In this document: piece after piece, positions 8,465-17,083 of the stretch
Layout: the number at the start of each line of letters is the position of its first letter
Numbering within the stretch: the first letter of the stretch is position 1
Assembly: GCA_963774155.1 (NCBI GenBank)
Contig: CAVZDW010000002.1
Location: 186,001 to 250,000 of the forward strand
Direction of reading: 5' to 3'
Source: DASSUW01 sp963774155
Lineage (GTDB): Bacteria > Actinomycetota > Thermoleophilia > Solirubrobacterales > Solirubrobacteraceae
DNA length: 64,000 bases
Translations under genes and position numbers: made by a program
Notes under the pieces: generated by a model
Seen by the model: the letters and a program-made list of their open reading frames with translations, nothing else
Database searches by the model: none
What the model was told of the DNA's origin: nothing

Positions 8465-9910
8465 GTGAACTTCGCTCGCGACGTCGTCGAGGCCGCTCCG
8501 GCCCGTAACCGCGCGCTCGTCGCGATCGCTCGCGACGGCTCGCGCACCGAGCTGAGCTTCGGCGCGGTCGCCACCGCGGCGGGCGCCGTGGCAGCGCGTC
8601 TGCACGGCGAAGGGCTGCGTCGCGGCGACGTGGTCATGACGCTGGTCGGCAACCGCCCCGAGTGGGTTCTGGCGCTGGTGGCGTGCTTCCGGCTCGGGCT
8701 CGTCGCCCTGCCGTGCAACGAGCAGCTGCGGCCCAAGGACCTCGAGCTGCGGCTCGCCGCCGCCCAGCCGCGCCTGGTGATCTGTGACGAGCGCAACGCC
8801 GACACGCTCGCCGCCGCCGGCTGGGACGGCCCGACGCTCTGGGTGCCGTGGGGCGAGCTCGGCGACCCTCCCGTGCCGCCGCACGAGGCGCTCGAGCCCA
8901 ACGACCCGTGCCTGATCACCTTCACGTCCGGGACCGCGGGCGAGCCGAAGGCCGTGCTCCACGGCCAGCGGTACCTGTCCGGCCAGATGCTGCAGGCCCG
9001 GCACTGGCTCGACGCCCGCCAGGGCGACCTGGTCTGGTGCACCGCCGCTTCGGGCTGGTCGAAGTCGGCCCGCAACGTCTTCGTGGCGCCGTGGCTGCGC
9101 GGCGCGGCCTGCTTCCTGCACGACGCGCGCTTCGACCCCCACGAGCGACTGGAGCTCATCGAGCGCGAGCGCGTCGACCTCCTGTGCATGGCACCGACCG
9201 AGTACCGCCTGATCGCCAAGCGGGCGACGCTGCGCGGCCTGATCGACCTCCGCGGCGCCGTCGCGGCCGGCGAGGCGCTCAACCCCGAGGTGCTCGGCGC
9301 CTGGCACGACGCGACGAATCTCTGGGTCCGCGACGGCTACGGCCAGACGGAGACCGGCCAGCTGACCGGCATGCCGCTGGGCGTGCCCGCCCGCCCCGGC
9401 TCGATGGGCATCGCGCTGCCCGGCGTGCGGCTCGACGTCGACGAAGGCGAGCTGGTCGCCGATCCGACCACCATCCCCACCTTCTTCCTCGGCTACCTCG
9501 GCGAGGAGCCGCCCCCGACCGGCCCGAGCGCGCTGTGGCGCACCGGCGACCGCGTCGAGCGCGACGAGCAGGGCTTCCTGCACTTCGTGGGCCGCACGGA
9601 CGACGTGATCATCTCGGCCGGGTACCGGATCGGGCCGTTCGAGGTCGAGTCCGCGCTGGTGTCGCACGACGCGGTGGCCGAGGCCGCCGTCGTCGCGGCC
9701 CCCGACGACGAGCGCGGCAGCGTCGTGCGCGCCGTGATCGTCCTGCGCGAGGGGTTCGCGCCGTCGGACACGCTGGCCGGCGAGCTGCAGGCCCACGTGC
9801 GGGAGCAGACGGCGCCGTACAAGTACCCGCGGATCGTCGAGTTCGCCCTCGACCTGCCGAAGACCGCGAGCGGCAAGATCCGCCGAGCCGCGCTGCGCGA
9901 GGCGTCTTAA
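8465..9910 (+). CDS. AMP-forming acyl-CoA synthetase (medium-chain/acetyl-CoA synthetase-like)
   Basis: A 481-residue adenylate-forming ligase that activates a carboxylic acid to acyl-AMP and then acyl-CoA. Motifs are ITFTSGTAGEPKAV (P-loop, near residue 150), DGYGQTETG (A5), TGDRVERDEQGF and GRTDDVIISAGYRIGPFEVE (A7-A8 hinge), and the C-terminal Lys in PKTASGKIRR. It starts with GTG at 8465, divergent from the acyl-CoA dehydrogenase. The enzyme is somewhat shorter than the usual 540-residue medium-chain ligases. A strong terminator follows at once. Confidence 0.88.
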   Translation: MNFARDVVEAAPARNRALVAIARDGSRTELSFGAVATAAGAVAARLHGEGLRRGDVVMTLVGNRPEWVLALVACFRLGLVALPCNEQLRPKDLELRLAAAQPRLVICDERNADTLAAAGWDGPTLWVPWGELGDPPVPPHEALEPNDPCLITFTSGTAGEPKAVLHGQRYLSGQMLQARHWLDARQGDLVWCTAASGWSKSARNVFVAPWLRGAACFLHDARFDPHERLELIERERVDLLCMAPTEYRLIAKRATLRGLIDLRGAVAAGEALNPEVLGAWHDATNLWVRDGYGQTETGQLTGMPLGVPARPGSMGIALPGVRLDVDEGELVADPTTIPTFFLGYLGEEPPPTGPSALWRTGDRVERDEQGFLHFVGRTDDVIISAGYRIGPFEVESALVSHDAVAEAAVVAAPDDERGSVVRAVIVLREGFAPSDTLAGELQAHVREQTAPYKYPRIVEFALDLPKTASGKIRRAALREAS

Positions 9911-9912
9911 CG

Positions 9913-9946
9913 ACGAAGGGCCCGCCGGGGGAAGCGGGCCCTTCGT
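9913..9946 (+). terminator. Intrinsic terminator after the acyl-CoA ligase
   Basis: Perfect 13-bp inverted repeat: ACGAAGGGCCCGC at 9913-9925 and its complement at 9934-9946, with an 8-base loop. It lies three bases after the ligase stop. There is no U-tract, as usual for GC-rich actinobacterial terminators. Confidence 0.85.
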
Positions 9947-10069
9947 GAGGGGGTGGCGGATGGCGGGGGGTCAGACCGCGTCCGCCGCGGCCGGGATCAC
10001 GTTGGGCGATCCTCGGAGGGGGGATATGCGCAACTTCCGTGTCGCTGGATGCATAGTGCGGCCCGGCCG

Positions 10070-10113
10070 TTGGCGAAACGTTGGCGCGAGCTTGGCGGCC
10101 GCTTGCGGGAGGC
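10070..10113 (+). repeat. Four tandem 11-bp direct repeats (TTGGCG-N5), likely regulator binding array
   Basis: Units start at 10070, 10081, 10092 and 10103: TTGGCGAAACG, TTGGCGCGAGC, TTGGCGGCCGC and a degenerate TTGCGGGAGGC. The period of 11 bp is one helical turn, so a protein could contact the same DNA face four times. The array ends 38 bases before the aminotransferase ATG at 10152 and sits in the 205-base gap after the previous terminator. No other gene lies in this gap. Confidence 0.6.
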
Positions 10114-10151
10114 GGGTTAACCGCACCATCCGTGCAGATACGCTGCTGCGC

Positions 10152-11540
10152 ATGACGACGATCGAGCCCGCAGCCGCCCGCATCGACGCCGACCGGGTCG
10201 CCGCGCTCTCGGAACGGCAGCGCGCGATCCATCGCGAGCGCACGGCCGGCTCCAGTCGCATGTTCGAGCGCGCCGCCACGGTGATGCCGGGTGGTGTGCC
10301 GTCGTCGTTCCAGCGCAACGACCCGTGGCCCGTCTACCTCGAGCGCGGCCAGGGCGCCCGCGTGTGGGACGTCGACGGGAACGAGTACATCGACTTCCAC
10401 AACGGCTTCGGCGTGATGTGCGTCGGCCACGCCAACCCGACGATCGCCGCCGCCGTCAAGGCCAAGATGGACGAGGGCACGCACTTCGCCGCCCCCACCG
10501 AGGGCTCGATCATCGTGGCCGAGGAGCTCAAGCGCCGCTGGGGCCTCGAGTTCTGGCGCTTCACCAACTCGGGCACCGAGTCGACGATGGACGCCATCCA
10601 CCTCGCCCGCGCGGCGAGCGGCCGCCAGATCATCGTCAAGATCGAGGGCACCTACCACGGCCACCACGACGCCGTGATGGTCTCCGTCAAGCCCCCCGCC
10701 GCCGAGATGGGCGACCGCGACCGCCCGGCCTCCGTCCCCTACGGCGAGGGCTACCCCGAGGCGCTGACCGACCTCACGCGCGTCGTCCCGTTCAACGACG
10801 CCGACGCGCTCGACCGCCTGCTGGGCGAGCTCGAGGGCCAGGTGGCCGGGGTGATCCTCGAGCCGGCGATGATGAACGTGAACATCGTCCCGCCGGTCAC
10901 GGGCTACCTCGAGGCGGTCCGCGCGCTCACGAGCAAGCACGGCGTCACGCTCATCTTCGACGAGGTCAAGACCGGCGCAGCCGTGGCCGCCGGCGGCGCG
11001 ACCGAGCTCTACGGCGTCACGCCCGACGTCGTCTGCCTCGCCAAGGCGATCTGCGGCGGCCTCCCCGGCGGCGCCATCGGCATGACCGCCGAGCTGGGCC
11101 AGCTCGTGACCGACAACCGCGTCCGCCAGCAGGGCACGTTCAACGGCAACCCGCTGACCATGGCCGCCGCGCAGGCGACCCTCCTCGAGGTCCTCACCCC
11201 CGCCGCCTACGAGCAGCTCCACGCCGCCAACAAGACGCTGATGGCCGGCTGCGAGCGCGTGATCGCCCAGTACGGGCTCCCGGCCCACACGGTCGGCATG
11301 GGCTCCAAGGGCTGCGTGGTCTTCGCCACCGAGCCGGTCCGCGAGTACCGCGACTACCTCACGAAGATCCACCACGACCTGACCGACCTGGCGTGGCTCT
11401 ACCACATGAACAACGGGATCTTCATGACCCCGGGCCAGGACGAGGAGTGGACGCTCTCGGTGCTGCACACCGAGGCCGACCTCGCCCGCTACGTCGAGGT
11501 GTTCGAGACCTTCGCGCGCGACGTCACGGCCGCGTCGTAG
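10152..11540 (+). CDS. Class III PLP aminotransferase, glutamate-1-semialdehyde aminomutase-like
   Basis: A 462-residue fold-type I PLP enzyme. The start ATG 10152 (MTTIEPAAAR) is preferred over an in-frame ATG at 9945 that would translate the terminator and repeat array. It carries RMFERAATVMPGGV, FTNSGTESTMDAI (phosphate loop), YHGHHDAVM, IFDEVKTG (Asp binding the pyridine N) and LAKAICGGLPGGAIG with the Schiff-base Lys. It resembles the HemL branch, but the TMNV-type insert and C-terminus suggest a catabolic or secondary-metabolic aminotransferase. A second related enzyme is at 52245-53582. The 3' end overlaps the convergent oxidoreductase by 52 bases. Confidence 0.85.
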   Translation: MTTIEPAAARIDADRVAALSERQRAIHRERTAGSSRMFERAATVMPGGVPSSFQRNDPWPVYLERGQGARVWDVDGNEYIDFHNGFGVMCVGHANPTIAAAVKAKMDEGTHFAAPTEGSIIVAEELKRRWGLEFWRFTNSGTESTMDAIHLARAASGRQIIVKIEGTYHGHHDAVMVSVKPPAAEMGDRDRPASVPYGEGYPEALTDLTRVVPFNDADALDRLLGELEGQVAGVILEPAMMNVNIVPPVTGYLEAVRALTSKHGVTLIFDEVKTGAAVAAGGATELYGVTPDVVCLAKAICGGLPGGAIGMTAELGQLVTDNRVRQQGTFNGNPLTMAAAQATLLEVLTPAAYEQLHAANKTLMAGCERVIAQYGLPAHTVGMGSKGCVVFATEPVREYRDYLTKIHHDLTDLAWLYHMNNGIFMTPGQDEEWTLSVLHTEADLARYVEVFETFARDVTAAS

Positions 11541-13123
11541 CCGCCCGCGGGCGGCACGTGGGTCATGGCGTGCTCGGCCATGGCCGTGATCGTGAGGCTC
11601 GGGTTGACGCCGACGTTGGCCGGCACGGCCGCGCCGTCGCAGACCAGCAGGTTCTCGTAGCCGAACACGCGCTGGCGGCCGTCGACCACGCCGCGTGAGG
11701 GGTCGGCGGCGATGACCGCGCCGCCGAGGATGTGCGCGGTGCTCGGGACGTTGGCCACCGCCTCCATGAACGAGCTCTGGGCGGTCCCGCCGGTCCGCTT
11801 CGCCAGCCACTGCGCGAAGTGGCTGGCGACCGGGATGTAGGTGGGCATGGGCCGCTCGGGGTCCTGCGCGGTCTGCAGCCGCACGCCGCCGCGCGTGCGC
11901 GTCGCGCGCAGCGCGATCGCGTTGTCGAGCGTCTGCATCACGAGCACGATGATCGTGCGTCGCGACCAGCCGCGCGGGTTGAAGAGGCGCAGGAACGTGA
12001 GGGGGTGCCGGGCGGCGGCACGGGCGAGTTTCAGCGGCCGCGTCACGCGCGTGCCGTCGCCCACCATCACGGTGTAGAGCGCGCTCATGGAGTCCGCGGC
12101 GTCGCCGTAGACGACGGTCTCGATGTGCGTGTCGGGGTCGGGGTAGATCGAGCCGGTGATGGACACACGCCGCGTGATGTCCGGCGCGCCGGGCGGGAGC
12201 GTGACGGCGAGGATCGCCTCCGAGTTGGTGCGCACGAGCTCGCCGAGCCGGTCGGACACGCGCGGCAGCGAGCCGTGGAGCTTCGAGGCGGCCAGCAGCC
12301 GGTTGGTGCCGAGGGCGCCCGCCGCCAGCACCACGCCGCGCGCCGTGAAGGTCCGGCGCTGCCTGCGGAACCAGGCGCCCGGCCGCTCGGTGGTGACCTC
12401 GTAGCCCTCCGAGCCGTCGGCCGCGCCGAGCGGCCGGATGCCGACCACCATCCGCTCGGGCAGGACCTCCGCACCGGCCCGCTCGGCCAGCCACAGGTAG
12501 TTCTTGACCAGCGTGTTCTTCGCCCCGTGCGGACAGCCGATCATGCAGCGCCCGCAGCGCATGCAGCCCGTGCGGTCCGGCCCCGCACCGTCGAAGTACG
12601 GGTCCGGGACCGTCTCCCCCGGCCGCGCGCCGAGGAAGACGCCGACGCGCGTCTTGGCGTACGTGTCCTCCACCCCGAGCTCGCGGGCGTACTCGCGGAG
12701 GAGGTCGTCGGCGTGGTCGTCCTCGTCGTAGGCGACGACGCCGAGCATCCGCTCCGCCGTGTCGTAGTGCGGCGCGAGCACGGTCTCCCAGTCGGCGAGG
12801 CCGGCCCACTGGGCATCCTCGTAGAAGCGGCGCCGCGCACGGTAGAGCGTGTTCGCGTAGCCGAGCGAGCCGCCGCCCACGCCCGAGCCGCTGGCGATCG
12901 TGACGTCCTTGAAGATCGACAGCCGGAAGATGCCGCGCATCCCGAGCTTCGGCGCCCAGAAGTAGCGGCGCAGGTCCCAGGTCGACCGTGGGAAGTCGTC
13001 GTCGGCGAACCGCTTGCCGCACTCCAGCACGGCCACGGAATAGCCCTTCTCGCGCAGCCGCAGAGTGGAGACGCTGCCCCCGAAGCCCGATCCGATGACC
13101 AGCCAGTCGTAGTCGTGGGCCAT
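11489..13123 (-). CDS. GMC-family FAD oxidoreductase, cholesterol oxidase-like
   Basis: A 544-residue flavoprotein beginning MAHDYDWLVIGSGFGGSVS, a GxGxxG FAD-binding motif. It also has VTIASGSGVGGGSLGYANTL, typical of cholesterol oxidase-like GMC proteins, and a four-cysteine cluster CMRCGRCMIGC near residue 190 that recalls a small iron-sulfur or zinc site found in this actinobacterial branch. The C-terminal AHILGGAVIAADP and NVGVNPSLTITAMAEHAM blocks close the FAD site. Substrate is unknown; sterol or alcohol oxidation is inference. Confidence 0.83.
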   Translation of the reverse strand: MAHDYDWLVIGSGFGGSVSTLRLREKGYSVAVLECGKRFADDDFPRSTWDLRRYFWAPKLGMRGIFRLSIFKDVTIASGSGVGGGSLGYANTLYRARRRFYEDAQWAGLADWETVLAPHYDTAERMLGVVAYDEDDHADDLLREYARELGVEDTYAKTRVGVFLGARPGETVPDPYFDGAGPDRTGCMRCGRCMIGCPHGAKNTLVKNYLWLAERAGAEVLPERMVVGIRPLGAADGSEGYEVTTERPGAWFRRQRRTFTARGVVLAAGALGTNRLLAASKLHGSLPRVSDRLGELVRTNSEAILAVTLPPGAPDITRRVSITGSIYPDPDTHIETVVYGDAADSMSALYTVMVGDGTRVTRPLKLARAAARHPLTFLRLFNPRGWSRRTIIVLVMQTLDNAIALRATRTRGGVRLQTAQDPERPMPTYIPVASHFAQWLAKRTGGTAQSSFMEAVANVPSTAHILGGAVIAADPSRGVVDGRQRVFGYENLLVCDGAAVPANVGVNPSLTITAMAEHAMTHVPPAGGYDAAVTSRAKVSNTST

Positions 13124-13168
13124 CTCGACCGGTCACTCTACCGGCGAAGATGACGGCAGCGTCACGTT

Positions 13169-14056
13169 TTACGCGGATTCCCACTCGATCGGGTCGCCCG
13201 ACGCGAGGTCGGCGCCGAGCTCGCGCAGCACCGAGGCGAGCGCCTCGCGGCGGATCGCCCCGTACGAGAGGACGTGCGAGAGCACGCCGCCGTAGGTGAA
13301 CGACTGCGGCGGCTCGCACAGCGCGTCGACGAACGCGTCGTCCCACGCTCCACGGTCGCGGATGCCGCGCGCTACGCGCGCGAAGGCCGGCGCCGCACGG
13401 CCGAAGCGCCGCAGGAGGTCGCCCGCACCGTCCGGCGCCGGCTCGCCCGTGATCGCGGCGACCCAGACCTCGAGCGTGAAGACGAGCCGCTCGGCCATGA
13501 GCGCCGCGCTCGCCTCCTCCCCCTCGAACCACACGACCACGAGGCCGGGCCGCACGGGCCGCTCGAGCGCTTCGCGGGGCAGCGACGCCGCGGCTTCGAG
13601 CAGCTCGCGCGTGCGGTCGACGTGGTGGGAGACCATGCGCTCGGTGAGGTCGCGCCCGGCCACGGGGGTCCGGGCGCCGGGGATGAGCAGCGCGCCCGGC
13701 GGGTGGAAGTGGATCCCGTTCGGCGCCTCGAGCTCGATCGGGCCCGCGAACTCGCTCGGCGGCGCCCCGTAGGCCCGGGAGAAGGCGCGCGAGAAGGCCG
13801 CCGCCGACCCGTAGCCCGCCGCCGGGCCCGCCTCGGCGGGCGTCGCGCCGTTGCGCAGCTGCCATGCCGCGCGCTCGAGCAGCAGCCGCCGCCGGAGCGC
13901 CACCGGCGACTCGCCGGTCGCGGCCGCCAGCAGCCGGTCGAGATGGTCGCGCGAGAAGTGCGCCCGCCGCGCCAGCGCGCGCCCGTCCGTCTCGGGCTCG
14001 TCCAGCGAGGAGACGACGAGGTCGATCAGGTCGCGCAGCCGGTCGGTTGATCGCAT
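13169..14056 (-). CDS. AraC-type HTH regulator with C-terminal DinB-like domain
   Basis: A 295-residue protein. Residues 1-110 form an AraC double helix-turn-helix: ALARRAHFSRDHLDRLL and GATPAEAGPAAGYGSAAAFSRAFSRAYG followed by PSEF. Residues 140-290 are helical with RMVSHHVDRTRELLEAA and SHVLSYGAIRREAL, resembling DinB-like four-helix domains. The start is ATG 14056; the much longer open frame upstream is a shadow of the neighbouring genes. It is divergent from the PNPOx-like gene with 48 bases between starts, so it may control that gene. Ligand unknown. Confidence 0.78.
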   Translation of the reverse strand: MRSTDRLRDLIDLVVSSLDEPETDGRALARRAHFSRDHLDRLLAAATGESPVALRRRLLLERAAWQLRNGATPAEAGPAAGYGSAAAFSRAFSRAYGAPPSEFAGPIELEAPNGIHFHPPGALLIPGARTPVAGRDLTERMVSHHVDRTRELLEAAASLPREALERPVRPGLVVVWFEGEEASAALMAERLVFTLEVWVAAITGEPAPDGAGDLLRRFGRAAPAFARVARGIRDRGAWDDAFVDALCEPPQSFTYGGVLSHVLSYGAIRREALASVLRELGADLASGDPIEWESA

Positions 14057-14104
14057 TCGACGTCCCCCTGGACGAAGGATCGCACGGACGGCAGTGTCCG
14101 TCCC

Positions 14105-14548
14105 ATGCCCAGCTGGTCCGACTTCGAAGCCGCCGCCCCTGAGCTCGCCGCCACCGTTCGCGGGCGGCTCGACGCCCACAAGCACAAGACGATCGCCACG
14201 CTGCGGCGTGACGGCTCCCCGCGCATCTCCGGCACCGAGTCCGAGTTCCGCGACGGCGAGCTCATGATCGGGTCGATGTGGCAGGCGCTGAAAGCGCTCG
14301 ACCTCCAGCGCGACCCGCGCTTCGCGCTCCACAGCGGCTCCGACGAGCCCGACGTCTGGACCGGTGACGCGAAGCTCGCCGGCGTGGTCGAGGAGCTCGA
14401 GAGCGAGCCACACGGCGGGAGCCCGTCGCACCGGTTCCGGCTCGACCTGCACGAGGTCTCGACCGTCGGCCTCGACGAGGCCCGCAAGCACCTGATCATC
14501 CAGGTCTGGACGCCCGCCGAGGGCGTCAGGACGATGCAGCGCGACTAG
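14105..14548 (+). CDS. Pyridoxamine 5'-phosphate oxidase-family flavin-binding protein
   Basis: A 147-residue split-barrel protein. The region HKHKTIATLRRDGSPRISGTE is the FMN-contacting start of the PNPOx-like barrel and LMIGSMWQALKALDLQRDPRFALH continues it. It probably binds FMN or F420 and reduces an unknown substrate. The stop overlaps the convergent TetR gene by four bases. Confidence 0.8.
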   Translation: MPSWSDFEAAAPELAATVRGRLDAHKHKTIATLRRDGSPRISGTESEFRDGELMIGSMWQALKALDLQRDPRFALHSGSDEPDVWTGDAKLAGVVEELESEPHGGSPSHRFRLDLHEVSTVGLDEARKHLIIQVWTPAEGVRTMQRD

Positions 14549-15186
14549 GGCTTCCAGGCCGTCAGCGCGTCCTGGAAGCGCCGGACTTCGAGCGCAGGTA
14601 TCGGCAGCGGCTCGCTCCCGGGAGGCTGGGGCCGCAGCCCGTCGAGCACGATGGCCAGGTAGCGCCGGTAGAGCTCGGGCTCCACGTCGCGGCCGAAGTC
14701 GACGACCGTGTTGAGCATGAAGTTGATGACCGGGACGTCCGACGTCCCCAGCTCCGGTCGCACGACGCCCGCTTCGACCGCCCGGCGCACCAGCTTGGTC
14801 ACCACCGGCGCGAGCGCGCGCCGGGCGTGGGCGGTGCGCTCCCGCCCGCGGCCGGACGAGAACAGGACCTCCTTGAGCCCGCGGTCGGCCGCCTGCAGCG
14901 CCAGCGCGCGCTCGAAGTAGCCGACGAGCCCCTGCCACGGATCCGGGTCGGCGAGGCATTCCTCGGCGATCGCGCCCAGCTCGCCGATCCGGTCCACCAT
15001 CAGCGCCTCGATGAGCGCGTCCTTGTTCGGGAAGCGCCGGTAGGCCGTCCCCGTGCCGACGCCGGCGTGGCGCGCGACCTCGTCGAGCGTCACGTCGAGC
15101 CCGCGCGTGGCGAACAGCTCCTTGGCGGCGGCCAGCAGACGCTGCCGGTTGCGCTCGGCGTCGGCCCGCAGGGGGGTCTCGGTCAC
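14545..15186 (-). CDS. TetR-family transcriptional regulator of the adjacent exporter
   Basis: A 213-residue TetR repressor. The N-terminal HTH is RQRLLAAAKELFATRGLDVTLDEVARHAGVGTGTAYRRFP-like, seen at residues 13-55, followed by a helical ligand-binding domain. It starts with GTG at 15186. It is divergent from a DHA2 drug exporter with two matching palindromes between them, the classic self- and exporter-repressing arrangement. Ligand is probably an exporter substrate (inference). Confidence 0.9.
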   Translation of the reverse strand: MTETPLRADAERNRQRLLAAAKELFATRGLDVTLDEVARHAGVGTGTAYRRFPNKDALIEALMVDRIGELGAIAEECLADPDPWQGLVGYFERALALQAADRGLKEVLFSSGRGRERTAHARRALAPVVTKLVRRAVEAGVVRPELGTSDVPVINFMLNTVVDFGRDVEPELYRRYLAIVLDGLRPQPPGSEPLPIPALEVRRFQDALTAWKP

Positions 15187-15204
15187 AGGGTCATCCTAGA
15201 GACT

Positions 15205-15252
15205 GGAGAGTGTATCTCCGCTTGTGATAGCTTAACCGGAGATCCTCTCTCC
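15205..15252. promoter_or_regulatory. Twin TetR operator: two GGAGA-N5-TCTCC palindromes
   Basis: GGAGAGTGTATCTCC at 15205-15219 and GGAGATCCTCTCTCC at 15238-15252 are each 15-bp palindromes with the same 5-bp arms. Their centres are 33 bp apart, about three helical turns. They fill the short gap between the divergent tetR (start 15186) and MFS exporter (start 15276). The second copy ends just before the exporter Shine-Dalgarno GGAGG (15260-15264). Confidence 0.8.
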
Positions 15253-15275
15253 GCTCTCTGGAGGTCCTCCCCGCA

Positions 15276-16715
15276 ATGCCCGATCCGCATCACGACCGCC
15301 GATGGATGATCCTCGCCGTCATCGGCATCGCCCAGCTGCTGGTGGTGCTCGACGTCACGATCGTCAACATCGCGCTCCCCTCCGCCCAGCAGGACCTGGG
15401 CTTCTCCGATGACCAGCGCCAGTGGATCGTCACGGCGTACGCGCTGTCCTTCGGCAGCCTGCTCCTCCTCGGCGGCCGCATCGCCGACGTGTTCGGCCGC
15501 AAGTACGTCTTCATCGCCGGCCTGCTCGGCTTCGCCGGCGCCTCCGCGCTCGGCGGCGCCGCACAGAGCTTCGGCCTGCTCGTGGGCGCCCGCGCGCTGC
15601 AGGGCGCGTTCGGCGCGCTGCTGGCTCCCGCCGCGCTGTCGCTGCTGGCCACGACGTTCACCGATCCCTCCGAGCGCGGCAAGGCGTTCGGCATCTTCGG
15701 CGCCATCGCGGGCGCCGGCGGCGCCTTCGGGCTCCTGCTCGGCGGCGCGCTGACCGAGGTGCTCGACTGGCGCTGGTGCCTCTACGTGTCGATCCTCTTC
15801 GCCGTCCCCGCGGCGATCGGCGGCGCGCGTCTGCTCCACCACATGCCGGCGGCCGACCGCCCGCGGCTCGACATCCCCGGCACGATCCTCGCGTCGTCCG
15901 GCCTCTTCGCGCTCGTCTTCGGCTTCTCGCGGGCCGAGTCCGACGGCTGGAGCGATCCCGCGACGCTCGCCTTCCTGGGCGCCGGCGTCGTCCTCCTGAT
16001 CGCCTTCGTCGCGCTCCAGCGGACCGTCAAGAACCCGCTGCTCCCGCTGCGCGTGGTCACCGACCGCAACCGCGGCGGCGCCTTCGTGGCCATCGCGGTC
16101 GCGGGCGCCGGCATCTTCGGCGTGTTCCTGTTCCTGACCTTCTACCTGCAGAACACGCTCGGCCTGAGCGCGCTCGAGACCGGCCTCGCGTTCCTGCCGA
16201 TGAACGTCTCGATCATCATCACCGCGACGCTGGTCAACACGAAGGTCCTGGCCCGCACCGGGCCGCGCCCGCTGGTGCCCACCGGGATGGTCCTCGCGGC
16301 CGTCGCGATGGTGCTGCTGACGCGGATCGGCGTGGACAGCGCGTACGCGTCGCACGTCATGCCGTCGCTGATCCTCATGGGCGTCGGCTTCGGCCTCATC
16401 ATCGCGCCGTCGTTCGCCACCGCCACGCTCGGCGTGCCGCGGCACGACACCGGCGTCGCGTCGGCGATGGTCAACACGTCCCAGCAGGTCGGCGGCTCGA
16501 TCGGCACCGCGCTCCTGAGCACGCTCGCCGTGTCGGCATCGTCCGACTTCATCGCGCGCAACGGGCCGAGCGCCCAGGCTGCCGTCGAGGGCTACGTGAC
16601 GGCGTTCTGGTGGGCGGCGGCGATCTTCGCCTTCGGCGCGATCGTCACCGGCGCGCTGTTGCGCTCCGATGCTCGGGTGCCGGTGCATGCGGCTCCGGAG
16701 CCCGTGCCGGCCTAG
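15276..16715 (+). CDS. DHA2-family MFS multidrug exporter (EmrB/QacA type)
   Basis: A 479-residue transporter with about 14 membrane segments. It opens with WMILAVIGIAQLLVVLDVTIVNIALPSAQ, whose VLDVTIVNIALP is motif D1 of the DHA2 family, and has LLGGRIADVFGRKYVF (motif A) and GAIAGAGGAFGLLLGGALTE (motif C of drug/H+ antiporters). GGAGG at 15260-15264 precedes the ATG. It is expected to be repressed by the divergent TetR protein through the twin operators. Confidence 0.9.
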   Translation: MPDPHHDRRWMILAVIGIAQLLVVLDVTIVNIALPSAQQDLGFSDDQRQWIVTAYALSFGSLLLLGGRIADVFGRKYVFIAGLLGFAGASALGGAAQSFGLLVGARALQGAFGALLAPAALSLLATTFTDPSERGKAFGIFGAIAGAGGAFGLLLGGALTEVLDWRWCLYVSILFAVPAAIGGARLLHHMPAADRPRLDIPGTILASSGLFALVFGFSRAESDGWSDPATLAFLGAGVVLLIAFVALQRTVKNPLLPLRVVTDRNRGGAFVAIAVAGAGIFGVFLFLTFYLQNTLGLSALETGLAFLPMNVSIIITATLVNTKVLARTGPRPLVPTGMVLAAVAMVLLTRIGVDSAYASHVMPSLILMGVGFGLIIAPSFATATLGVPRHDTGVASAMVNTSQQVGGSIGTALLSTLAVSASSDFIARNGPSAQAAVEGYVTAFWWAAAIFAFGAIVTGALLRSDARVPVHAAPEPVPA

Positions 16716-17083
16716 CCGCGGACGTTTGCTGGGGTCGGTCCGTCGGCATGCCCTCCCGGGGCAGCGCTCGCAGGCTCGCGCCTGAGCGCCCCGGAGAGGA
16801 CATGCCGCGGACCGCCCACGGGCAGTGGCCATGGTTTCGGCGTCTTCTCGTTCGCGGCCTGCGGGAGGGCGGCATGGTCATGGTGTGCGTGGGCACAGGC
16901 TCCCGTGTGCAGTCGCGATCGGAATACCGAGCCCGGCGTGATGGTCTCGCCCGACCCCGGCGTGGGCGGCCCGGGCTCTGATTCAACGATCGCTGCTCCG
17001 CTCGGGGTACGGACGCCACGCGCGGCGGCTGTGATGCCACCGCAGCTTCCGTTGCGGGCTTCGATCGCTCACACTAGGAGCCG
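16716..17083. other. Gene-free 368-base interval with a long imperfect hairpin
   Basis: No convincing gene is seen on either strand. The main structure is an inverted repeat at 16737-16813 (listed separately). The remainder has scattered frames without family resemblance or ribosome-binding sites. Confidence 0.6.
16737..16813. repeat. Long imperfect hairpin, about 30-base arms
   Basis: The left arm begins GGTCCGTCGGCATG at 16737 and the right arm ends CATGCCGCGGACC at 16813; the inner blocks CCGGGGC/GCCCCGG and GCGCTC/GAGCGC also pair. About 28 positions pair with a few bulges around a loop near 16770-16783. It lies 22 bases after the exporter stop. It could be a terminator or a dispersed palindromic element; a terminator rarely needs arms this long. 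Confidence 0.6.

Noticed and set aside
10020..10069. Possible promoter-embedded small ORF before the aminotransferase
   Set aside because: Only a fragment of the extended N-terminus of the aminotransferase frame; no start context.
9609..13865. 1418-residue open frame on the minus strand
   Set aside because: It is the antisense/shifted shadow of the ligase, aminotransferase, GMC and regulator genes; Arg/Ala-rich with no family.
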